Part shown: in pieces, positions 44,786 through 55,402 of the stretch
How the letters are laid out: every line of letters starts with the position of its first letter
Position numbering within the stretch: the stretch's first letter is position 1
DNA from: Aquarana catesbeiana
Taxonomy: Eukaryota > Chordata > Amphibia > Anura > Ranidae
Assembly (NCBI RefSeq): GCF_042186555.1
Contig: NC_133324.1
Coordinates: 5,345,395 to 5,409,394, forward strand
Length of the DNA: 64,000 bases
Reading direction: 5' to 3'
Notes under the pieces: generated by a model
The model's database searches: none
Seen by the model: the letters and a program-made list of their open reading frames with translations, nothing else
Told to the model about the DNA's origin: nothing
Made by a program: the position numbers and the translations under genes

Positions 44786-47700
44786 GATGATTGGTGATGA
44801 TGTAGACAGGAAGTGACATAAATGTGAGTATTGGGGACACGGATGATGATTGGTGGTGATGATGTAGAGGACAGGAAGTGACATAAATGTGAGTATTGGG
44901 GACACGGATGATGATTGGTGATGATGTAGACAGGAAGTGACATAAATGTGAGTATTGGGGACACGGATGATGATTGGTGGTGATGATGTAGAGGACAGGA
45001 AGTGACATAAATGTGAGTATTGGGGACACGGATGATGATTGGTGATGATGTAGAGGACAGGAAGTGACATAAATGTGAGTATTGGGGACACGGATGATGA
45101 TTGATGATGATGTAGAGGACAGGAAGTGATATAAAAGTGAGTATTGGGGACACGGATGATGATTGATGATGATGTAGAGGACAGGAAGTGACATAAATGT
45201 GAGTATTGGGGACACGGATGATGATTGGTGGTGATGATGTAGAGGACAGGAAGTGACATAAATGTGAGTATTGGGGACACGGATGATGATTGGTGGTAAT
45301 GTAGAGGACAGGAAGTGACATAAATGTGAGTATTGGGGACACGGATGATGATTGATAATGATGTAGAGGACAGGAAGTGACATAAATGTGAGTATTGGGG
45401 ACACAGATGATGATTGGTGGTGATGATGTAGAGGACAGGAAGTGACATAAATGTGAGTATTGGGGACACGGATGATGATTGGTGGTGATGATGTAGAGGA
45501 CAGGAAGTGACATAAATGTGAGTATTGGGGACACGGATGATGATTGGTGGTAATGTAGAGGACAGGAAGTGACATAAATGTGAGTATTGGGGACACAGAT
45601 GATGATTGGTGATGATGTAGAGGACAGGAAGTGACATAAATGTGAGTATTGGGGACACGGATGATGATTGGTGGTGATGATGTAGAGGACAGGAAGTGAC
45701 ATAAATGTGAGTATTGGGGACACGGATGATGATTGGTGGTGATGATGTAGAGGACAGGAAGTGACATAAATGTGAGTATTGGGGACACGGATGATGATTG
45801 GTGATGTAGAGGACAGGAAGTGACATAAATGTGAGTATTGGGGACACAGATGATGATTGGTGATGATGTAGAGGACAGGAAGTGACATAAATGTGAGTAT
45901 TGGGGACACGGATGATGATTGGTGGTGATGATGTAAAGGACAGGAAGTGACATAAATGTGAGTATTGGGGACACAGATGATGATTGGTGATGATGTAGAG
46001 GACAGGAAGTGACCTAAATGTGAGTATTGGGGACACGGATGATGATTGGTGGTGATGATGTAGAGGACAGGAAGTGACATAAATGTGAGTATTGGGGACA
46101 CAGATGATGATTGGTGGTGATGTAGAGGACAGGAAGTGACATAAATGTGAGTATTGGGGACACAGATGATGATTGGTGATGATGTAGAGGACAGGAAGTG
46201 ACATAAATGTGAGTATTGGGGACACAGATGATGATTGGTGATGATGTAGAGGACAGGAAGTGACATAAATGTGAGTATTGGGGACACAGATGATGATTGG
46301 TGATGATGTAGAGGACAGGAAGTGACATAAATGTGAGTATTGGGGACACAGATGATGATTGGTGGTGGTGATGTAGAGGACAGGAAGTGACATAAATGTG
46401 AGTATTGGGGACACAGATGATGATTGGTGATGTAGAGGACAGGAAGTGACATAAATGTGAGTATTGGGGACACGGATGATGATTGGTGATGTAGAGGACA
46501 GGAAGTGACATAAATGTGAGTATTTGGGACACAGATGATGATTGGTGGTGATATACAGGACAGGAAGTGACATAAATGTGAGTATTGGGGACACGGATGA
46601 TGATTGGTGGTGATATACAGGACAGGAAGTGACATAAATGTGAGTATTGGGGACACAGATGATGATTGGTGATGATGTAGAGGACAGGAAGTGACATAAA
46701 TGTGAGTATTGGGGACACAGATGATGATTGGTGGTGATGATGTAGAGGACAGGAAGTGACATAAATGTGAGTATTGGGGACACGGATGATGATTGGTGAT
46801 GATGTAGAGGACAGGAAGTGACAGAAATGTGAGTATTGGGGACACGGATGATGATTGGTGATGTAGAGGACAGGAAGTGACATAAATGTGAGTATTGGGG
46901 ACACAGATGATGATTGGTGATGATGATGTAGAGGACAGGAAGTGACATAAATGTGAGTATTGGGGACACGGATGATGATTGGTGATGATGTAGAGGACAG
47001 GAAGTGACATAAATGTGAGTATTGGGGACACAGATGATGATTGGTGATGTAGAGGACAGGAAGTGACATAAATGTGAGTATTGGGGACACGGATGATGAT
47101 TGGTGATGATGTAGAGGACAGGAAGTGACATAAATGTGAGTATTTGGGACACGGATGATGATTGGTGATGATGTAGAGGACAGGAAGTGACATAAATGTG
47201 AGTATTGGGGACACAGATGATGATTGGTGATGATGTAGAGGACAGGAAGTGATATAAATGTGAGTATTGGGGACACAGATGATGATTGGTGATGATGTAG
47301 AGGACAGGAAGTGACATAAATGTGAGTATTGGGGACACAGATGATGATTGGTGATGATGTAGAGGACAGGAAGTGACATAAATGTGAGTATTGGGGACAC
47401 AGATGATGATTGGTGATGATGTAGAGGACAGGAAGTGACATAAATGTGAGTATTGGGGACACGGATGATGATTGGTGATGATGTAGAGGACAGGAAGTGA
47501 CATAAATGTGAGTATTGGGGACACAGATGATGATTGGTGATGATGTAGAGGACAGGAAGTGACATAAATGTGAGTATTGGGGACACAGATGATGATTGGT
47601 GGTGGTGATGTAGAGGACAGGAAGTGACATAAATGTGAGTATTGGGGACACAGATGATGATTGGTGATGTAGAGGACAGGAAGTGACATAAATGTGAGTA

Positions 47701-48933
47701 TTGGGGACACGGATGATGATTGGTGATGATGTAGACAGGAAGTGACATAAATGTGAGTATTGGGGACACAGATGATGATTGGTGATGATGTAGAGGACAG
47801 GAAGTGACATAAATGTGAGTATTGGGGACACAGATGATGATTGGTGGTGATGATGTAGAGGACAGGAAGTGACATAAATGTGAGTATTGGGGACACGGAT
47901 GATGATTGGTGATGATGTAGAGGACAGGAAGTGACATAAATGTGAGTATTGGGGACACAGATGATGATTGGTGATGATGTAGAGGACAGGAAGTGACATA
48001 AATGTGAGTATTGGGGACACAGATGATGATTGGTGATGATGTAGAGGACAGGAAGTGACATAAATGTGAGTATTGGGGACACAGATGATGATTGGTGATG
48101 ATGTAGAGGACAGGAAGTGACATAAATGTGAGTATTGGGGACACGGATGATGATTGGTGATGATGTAGAGGACAGGAAGTGACATAAATGTGAGTATTGG
48201 GGACACAGATGATGATTGGTGATGATGTAGAGGACAGGAAGTGACATAAATGTGAGTATTGGGGACACAGATGATGATTGGTGATGATGTAGAGGACAGG
48301 AAGTGACATAAATGTGAGTATTGGGGACACAGATGATGATTGGTGGTGATGATGTAGAGGACAGGAAGTGACATAAATGTGAGTATTGGGGACACGGATG
48401 ATGATTGGTGATGATGTAGAGGACAGGAAGTGACATAAATGTGAGTATTGGGGACACGGATGATGATTGGTGGTGATGATGTAAAGGACAGGAAGTGACA
48501 TAAATGTGAGTATTGGGGACACGGATGATGATTGGTGATGATGTAGAGGACAGGAAGTGACATAAATGTGAGTATTGGGGACACGGATGATGATTGGTGG
48601 TGATGATGTAAAGGACAGGAAGTGACATAAATGTGAGTATTGGGGACACGGATGATGATTGGTGATGTAGAGGACAGGAAGTGACATAAATGTGAGTATT
48701 GGGGACACGGATGATGATTGGTGGTGATGTAGAGGACAGGAAGTGACACAAATGTGAGTATTGGGGACACGGATGATGATTGGTGATGATGTAGAGGACA
48801 GGAAGTGACATAAATGTGAGTATTTGGGACACGGATGATGATTGGTGATGATGTAGAGGACAGGAAGTGACATAAATGTGAGTATTGGGGACACAGATGA
48901 TGATTGGTGATGATGTAGAGGACAGGAAGTGAC

Positions 48934-50013
48934 ATAAATGTGAGTATTGGGGACACAGATGATGATTGGTGATAATGTAGAGGACAGGAAGTGACATAAA
49001 TGTGAGTATTGGGGACACGGATGATGATTGGTGATGATGTAGAGGACAGGAAGTGACATAAATGTGAGTATTGGGGACACAGATGATGATTGGTGATAAT
49101 GTAGAGGACAGGAAGTGACATAAATGTGAGTATTGGGGACACAGATGATGATTGGTGATAATGTAGAGGACAGGAAGTGACATAAATGTGAGTATTGGGG
49201 ACACAGATGATGATTGGTGATGTAGAGGACAGGAAGTGACATAAATGTGAGTATTGGGGACACGGATGATGATTGGTGATGATGTAGAGGACAGGAAGTG
49301 ACATAAATGTGAGTATTGGGGACACAGATGATGATTGGTGATGATGTAGAGGACAGGAAGTGACATAAATGTGAGTATTGGGGACACAGATGATGATTGG
49401 TGATGATGTAGAGGACAGGAAGTGACATAAATGTGAGTATTGGGGACACAGATGATGATTGGTGATGATGTAGAGGACAGGAAGTGACATAAATGTGAGT
49501 ATTGGGGACACAGATGATGATTGGTGATGATGTAGAGGACAGGAAGTGACATAAATGTGAGTATTGGGGACACTGATGATGATTGGTGGTAATGTAGAGG
49601 ACAGGAAGTGACATAAATGTGAGTATTGGGGACATGGATGATGATTGGTGGTGATGTAGAGGACAGGAAGTGACATAAATGTGAGTATTGGGGACACGGA
49701 TGATGATTGGTGATGATGTAGAGGACAGGAAGTGACATAAATGTGAGTATTGGGGACACAGATGATGATTGGTGATGATGTAGAGGACAGGAAGTGACAT
49801 AAATGTGAGTATTGGGGACACGGATGATGATTGGTGGTGATGATGTAAAGGACAGGAAGTGACATAAATGTGAGTATTGGGGACACGGATGATGATTGGT
49901 GGTGATGATGTAGAGGACAGGAAGTGACATAAATGTGAGTATTGGGGACACGGATGATGATTGGTGATGATGTAGAGGACAGGAAGTGACATAAATGTGA
50001 GTATTGGGGACAC
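48934..50013. repeat. Second copy of the duplicated segment from 29,588-30,667
   Basis: This matches 29,588-30,667 at a constant offset of 19,346 bp, including the GGACATGG variant. It is near-identical although hundreds of other units lie between the copies, which points to recent long-range copying within the array. Confidence 0.7.
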
Positions 50014-53000
50014 AGATGATGATTGGTGGTGATGTAGAGGACAGGAAGTGACATAAATGTGAGTATTGGGGACACGGATGATGATTGGTGATGTAGAGGA
50101 CAGGAAGTGACATAAATGTGAGTATTGGGGACACAGATGATGATTGGTGATGTAAAGGACAGGAAGTGACATAAATGTGAGTATTGGGGACACGGATGAT
50201 GATTGGTGGTGATGTAGAGGACAGGAAGTGACATAAATGTGAGTATTGGGGACACGGATGATGATTGGTGATGATGTAGAGGACAGGAAGTGACATAAAT
50301 GTGAGTATTGGGGACACAGATGATGATTGGTGATGATGTAGAGGACAGGAAGTGACATAAATGTGAGTATTTGGGACACGGATGATGATTGATAATGATG
50401 TAGAGGACAGGAAGTGACATAAATGTGAGTATTGGGGACACGGATGATGATTGGTGGTGATGATGTAGAGGACAGGAAGTGACATAAATGTGAGTATTGG
50501 GGACACGGATGATGATTGGTGATGATGTAGAGGACAGGAAGTGACATAAATGTGAGTATTTGGGACACAGATGATGATTGGTGGTGATGATGTAGAGGAC
50601 AGGAAGTGACATAAATGTGAGTATTGGGGACACTGATGATGATGATTGGTGATGTAGAGGACAGGAAGTGACATAAATGTGAGTATTGGGGACACAGATG
50701 ATGATTGGTGATGATGTAGAGGACAGGAAGTGACATAAATGTGAGTATTGGGGACACAGATGATGATTGGTGATGATGTAGAGGACAGGAAGTGACATAA
50801 ATGTGAGTATTGGGGACACAGATGATGATTGGTGATGATGTAGAGGACAGGAAGTGACATAAATGTGAGTATTGGGGACACAGATGATGATTGGTGGTGA
50901 TGATGTAGAGGACAGGAAGTGACATAAATGTGAGTATTGGGGACACAGATGATGATTGGTGGTGATGTAGAGGACAGGAAGTGACATAAATGTGAGTATT
51001 GGGGACACAGATGATGATTGGTGATGATGTAGAGGACAGGAAGTGACATAAATGTGAGTATTGGGGACACAGATGATGATTGGTGGTGATGATGTAGAGG
51101 ACAGGAAGTGACATAAATGTGAGTATTGGGGACACAGATGATGATTGATGATGATGTAGAGGACAGGAAGTGACATAAATGTGAGTATTGGGGACACGGA
51201 TGATGATTGGTGATGTAGAGGACAGGAAGTGACATAAATGTGAGTATTGGGGACACAGATGATGATTGGTGATGATGTAGAGGACAGGAAGTGACATAAA
51301 TGTGAGTATTGGGGACACAGATGATGATTGGTGGTAATGTAGAGGACAGGAAGTGACATAAATGTGAGTATTGGGGACACAGATGATGATTGGTGATGAT
51401 GTAGAGGACAGGAAGTGACATAAATGTGAGTATTGGGGACACGGATGATGATTGGTGATGATGTAGAGGACAGGAAATGACATAAATGTGAGTATTGGGG
51501 ACACAGATGATGATTGGTGATAATGTAGAGGACAGGAAGTGACATAAATGTGAGTATTGGGGACACAGATGATGATTGGTGATAATGTAGAGGACAGGAA
51601 GTGACATAAATGTGAGTATTGGGGACACAGATGATGATTGGTGATGATGTAGAGGACAGGAAGTGACATAAATGTGAGTATTGGGGACACAGATGATGAT
51701 TGGTGATGATGTAGAGGACAGGAAGTGACATAAATGTGAGTATTGGGGACACGGATGATGATTGGTGATGATGTAGAGGACAGGAAGTGACATAAATGTG
51801 AGTATTGGGGACACAGATGATGATTGGTGATAATGTAGAGGACAGGAAGTGACATAAATGTGAGTATTGGGGACACGGATGATGATTGGTGATGATGTAG
51901 AGGACAGGAAGTGACATAAATGTGAGTATTGGGGACACGGATGATGATTGGTGGTGATGTAGAGGACAGGAAGTGACATAAATGTGAGTATTGGGGACAC
52001 AGATGATGATTGGTGATGATGTAGAGGACAGGAAGTGACATAAATGTGAGTATTGGGGACACAGATGATGATTGGTGATGATGTAGAGGACAGGAAGTGA
52101 CATAAATGTGAGTATTGGGGACACAGATGATGATTGGTGATGATGTAGAGGACAGGAAGTGACATAAATGTGAGTATTGGGGACACGGATGATGATTAGT
52201 GATGTAGAGGACAGGAAGTGACATAAATGTGAGTATTGGGGACACAGATGATGATTGGTGATGATGTAGAGGACAGGAAGTGACATAAATGTGAGTATTG
52301 GGGACACAGATGATGATTGGTGATGATGTAGAGGACAGGAAGTGACATAAATGTGAGTATTGGGGACACAGATGATGATTGGTGATGATGTAGAGGACAG
52401 GAAGTGACATAAATGTGAGTATTGGGGACACGGATGATGATTAGTGATGTAGAGGACAGGAAGTGACATAAATGTGAGTATTGGGGACACGGATGATGAT
52501 TGGTGGTGATGATGTAAAGGACAGGAAGTGACATAAATGTGAGTATTGGGGACACGGATGATGATTGGTGGTGATGATGTAAAGGACAGGAAGTGACATA
52601 AATGTGAGTATTGGGGACACGGATGATGATTGGTGGTGATGATGTAAAGGACAGGAAGTGACATAAATGTGAGTATTGGGGACACGGATGATGATTGGTG
52701 GTGATGTAGAGGACAGGAAGTGACATAAATGTGAGTATTGGGGACACGGATGATGATTGGTGGTGATGTAGAGGACAGGAAGTGACATAAATGTGAGTAT
52801 TGGGGACACAGATGATGATTGGTGGTGATGTAGAGGACAGGAAGTGACATAAATGTGAGTATTGGGGACACAGATGATGATTGGTGATGATGTAGAGGAC
52901 AGGAAGTGACATAAATGTGAGTATTGGGGACACAGATGATGATTGGTGATGATGTAGAGGACAGGAAGTGACATAAATGTGAGTATTGGGGACACGGATG

Positions 53001-53936
53001 ATGATTGGTGATGATGTAGAGGACAGGAAGTGACATAAATGTGAGTATTGGGGACACGGATGATGATTGGTGATGATGTAGAGGACAGGAAGTGACATAA
53101 ATGTGAGTATTGGGGACACGGATGATGATTGGTGATGTAGAGGACAGGAAGTGACATAAATGTGAGTATTGGGGACACGGATGATGATTGGTGATGATGT
53201 AGAGGACAGGAAGTGACATAAATGTGAGTATTGGGGACACAGATGATGATTGGTGATGATGTAGAGGACAGGAAGTGACATAAATGTGAGTATTGGGGAC
53301 ACGGATGATGATTGGTGGTGATGTAGAGGACAGGAAGTGACATAAATGTGAGTATTGGGGACACGGATGATGATTGGTGATGATGTAGAGGACAGGAAGT
53401 GACATAAATGTGAGTATTGGGGACACGGATGATGATTGGTGATGATGTAGAGGACAGGAAGTGATATAAATGTGAGTATTGGGGACACAGATGATGATTG
53501 GTGGTGATGATGTAGAGGACAGGAAGTGACATAAATGTGAGTATTGGGGACACGGATGATGATTGGTGATGATGTAGAGGACAGGAAGTGACATAAATGT
53601 GAGTATTGGGGACACGGATGATGATTGGTGATGATGTAGAGGACAGGAAGTGACATAAATGTGAGTATTGGGGACACAGATGATGATTGGTGGTGATGTA
53701 GAGGACAGGAAGTGATATAAATGTGAGTATTGGGGACACGGATGATGATTAGTGATGTAGAGGACAGGAAGTGACATAAATGTGAGTATTGGGGACACAG
53801 ATGATGATTGATGATGTAGAGGACAGGAAGTGACATAAATGTGAGTATTGGGGACACAGATGATGATTGGTGGAGATGATGTAGAGGACAGGAAGTGACA
53901 TAAATGTGAGTATTGGGGACACGGATGATGATTGGA

Positions 53937-54132
53937 TGAAATGTTTTCTCACCTCCTCACATATCTTCTCCTCTTCCGGTGTGTATGAAATGGGCGGGGC
54001 TATGACGTCATACCATTAGACTCCTGCCTCAGTGTGTTGAGTAGACTCCTCCTCCTCCTCACACTGACGTCTGAGGCAGCCAATGGCTGTCCGAGTCTCC
54101 TGAGAGCGGGAAGACCGCAGACATCACGTGAG
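53937..54132 (+). promoter_or_regulatory. Candidate TATA-less promoter and first exon, directed rightwards
   Basis: This unique segment follows the last 62-bp unit directly. In order it carries an ETS-type CTTCCGG (about 53,973-53,979), a GC box GGGCGGGGC (53,992-54,000), a full palindromic CRE TGACGTCA (54,003-54,010), a CRE half TGACGT (54,065-54,070), a CCAAT box (54,080-54,084) and an E-box CACGTG (54,125-54,130). A good 5' splice donor follows, GAG|GTAAGA, with the intron starting at 54,133. About eight CpGs lie in 160 bp, and there is no TATA box. This arrangement is typical of vertebrate CpG-type promoters with a non-coding first exon. I cannot name the gene. The nearest recognisable protein trace downstream is the Tc1 relic, so any real second exon probably lies beyond the window. 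Confidence 0.5.
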
Positions 54133-54138
54133 GTAAGA
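54131..54138 (+). other. Candidate 5' splice donor of a first exon
   Basis: AG|GTAAGA matches the vertebrate U1 donor consensus closely and sits just after the E-box of the candidate promoter. If used, the intron begins at 54,133 and would contain the G-rich arrays to the right. Only sequence match supports it. Confidence 0.4.
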
Positions 54139-54165
54139 ATTGGAGAATTATGAGCCTTTCCTTCC

Positions 54166-54302
54166 AATCACCTCATCACACCGATCATCGCCCCTCCCCC
54201 TCCCTCATCACAACCAATCACCTTCCATTTACCTCATACCGATCATCGCCCCTCCCCCTCATTCATCACAACCAATCACCTTCCATTTACCTCACACCTC
54301 AC
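54166..54302. repeat. 58-bp direct repeat, two copies plus a partial third
   Basis: CCGATCATCGCCCCTCCCCC begins at 54,181 and again at 54,239, 58 bp apart. In both copies it is followed by CAACCAATCACCTTCC and ATTTACCTCA. The C-rich plus strand here is opposite in bias to the large arrays. The open frame across it (54,140-54,361) is a by-product of the repeat. Confidence 0.75.
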
Positions 54303-54493
54303 CTCCCGCCCTGGTAATATCATACAGTATATGTATATGGATAGTATTTAGAAGTAGATAAGATAGTACATAGAAGGGGGAGGGGAGTATATATATAGTA
54401 TATAGGTCGGGAGGGGAGGATACAGATCGTATATAGATACATAATATATATACCCGGATATAGAGGTGTGACCTGTGTACTCTATGTATATGT
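54303..54493. other. AT-rich low-complexity spacer
   Basis: This is made of TATATG- and TATATA-rich stretches with two GGGAGGGG-like tracts (about 54,377 and 54,409). No gene or transposon signature is seen. Confidence 0.6.
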
Positions 54494-54945
54494 ACTCTCC
54501 AATGTCCCCACTATAGTCTATGACTGAGCCCAGGAGCTGATACTCCAATGTCCCCACTATAGTCTATGGCTAAGCCCAGGAGCTGACACTCCAATGTCCC
54601 CACTATAGTCTATGGCTAAGCCCAGGAGCTGACACTCTAATGTCCCCACTATAGTCTATGACTGAGCCCAGGAGCTGACACTCTAATGTCCCCACTATAG
54701 TCTATGACTGAGCCCAGGAGCTGACACTCTAATGTCCCCACTATAGTCTATGACTGGGCCCAGGAGCTGACACTCTAATGTCCCCACAATAGTCTATGAC
54801 TGAGCCCGGGAGCTGACACTCTAATGTCCCCATTATAGTCTATGACTGAGCCCAGGAGCTGACACTCTAATGTCCTCACTATAGTCTATGGCTGAGCCCA
54901 GGAGCTGACACTCTAATGTCCCCAGTGCAGTCTATGACTGAGCCT
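54494..54945. repeat. 46-bp minisatellite, about 10 units
   Basis: The unit contains ACTCTAATGTCCCCACTATA followed by GTCTATGACTGAGCCCAGG and AGCTGAC. Successive starts such as 54,542 and 54,588 are 46 bp apart. Units differ at ACTCCAATG/ACTCTAATG and GACTGAG/GGCTAAG. The last unit degrades into AGTCTATGACTGAGCCTCTAA. Here the plus strand has more C than G, unlike the larger arrays. Confidence 0.92.
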
Positions 54946-54975
54946 CTAATCTTTATCTGTTTGAATCTTTGCCAG

Positions 54976-55402
54976 GAGATGCGGAGTTGTTGGAGTTGTC
55001 GGAGTTGTCGGAGTGTGGGGAGTTGTCGGAGTGTGGGGAGTTGTCGGAGATGCGGAGTTGTCGGAGTGTGGGGAGTTGTCGGAGTGTGGGGAGTTGTCGG
55101 AGTGTGGGGAGTTGTCGGAGTTGTCGGAGTGTGGGGAGTTGTCGGAGTGTGGGGAGTTGTCGGAGTTGTCGGAGTGTGGGGAGTTGTTGGAGATGCGGAG
55201 TTGTCGGAGTGTGGGGAGTTGTCGGAGGTGGGGAGTTGTTGGAGTGTGGGGAGTTGTCGGAGTGTGGGGAGTTGTTGGAGATGCGGAGTTGTCGGAGTGT
55301 GGGGAGTTGTCGGAGGTGGGGAGTTGTTGGAGATGCGGAGTTGTCGGAGTGTGGGGAGTTGTTGGAGTTGTCGGAGTGCGGGGAGTTGTCGGAGGTGGGG
55401 AG
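54976..55402. repeat. 9/18-bp G-rich minisatellite next to the Tc1 relic
   Basis: Units TTGTCGGAG and TGTGGGGAG (9 bp each) mostly alternate as an 18-bp unit, with occasional GATGCGGAG. An 18-bp unit has about ten G's and one C on the plus strand. All three forward frames are open, giving Ser-Glu-Cys-Gly-Glu-Leu-type or Gly-Val-Val-Gly-Val-type peptides that have no known counterpart. One of these frames runs without a stop into the transposase remnant. The left 30 bases (54,946-54,975) are non-repetitive. Confidence 0.92.

Larger units (their letters stand above)
12819..53936. repeat. 41-kb minisatellite of about 665 units, mostly 62 bp with 59- and 65-bp classes
   Basis: The consensus unit reads, in order: GATGATGATTGGTGATGATG, TAGAGG, ACAGGAAGTGACATAAA, TGTGAGTATTGGGGACAC, then G or A. 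The usual lengths are 62, 59 (one GAT fewer) and 65 (one GGT or GAT more). A further form lacks AGG (GATGTAGACAGG). The commonest single-base dimorphism is ACACGGATG versus ACACAGATG. Other subfamilies carry GATTGATAATG, GGTGATAATG, GTAAAGGAC, AAGTGATATAA or GGGACACTGATG. Base composition of a 62-bp unit is G 22, C 4, A 21, T 15, so the plus strand is strongly purine- and G-biased. The minus strand of the unit has no stop in any frame, which creates apparent open frames of thousands of codons; I regard these as artefacts. No start context, splice structure or non-repeat domain supports coding. Confidence 0.97.

Noticed and set aside
12399..45974. Minus-strand open frame of more than 11,000 codons, and similar ones to 53,952
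   Set aside because: It is the 62-bp unit translated through all three frames. There is no non-repeat domain, credible start or splice structure, and similar frames exist in parallel over the same DNA. Its non-repeat tail (12,399-12,818) also resembles nothing known.
54140..54361. Open frame starting LENYEPF, faintly like the end of a frog KRAB-type exon
   Set aside because: The resemblance covers about six residues, starts at TTG and lies directly after a splice donor. The rest is the translated 58-bp repeat.
55013..55402. Cys/Gly/Glu/Ser-rich repeat protein fused to the transposase
   Set aside because: All three forward frames are open across the repeat, so the fusion frame is not special. 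No start or promoter supports it.
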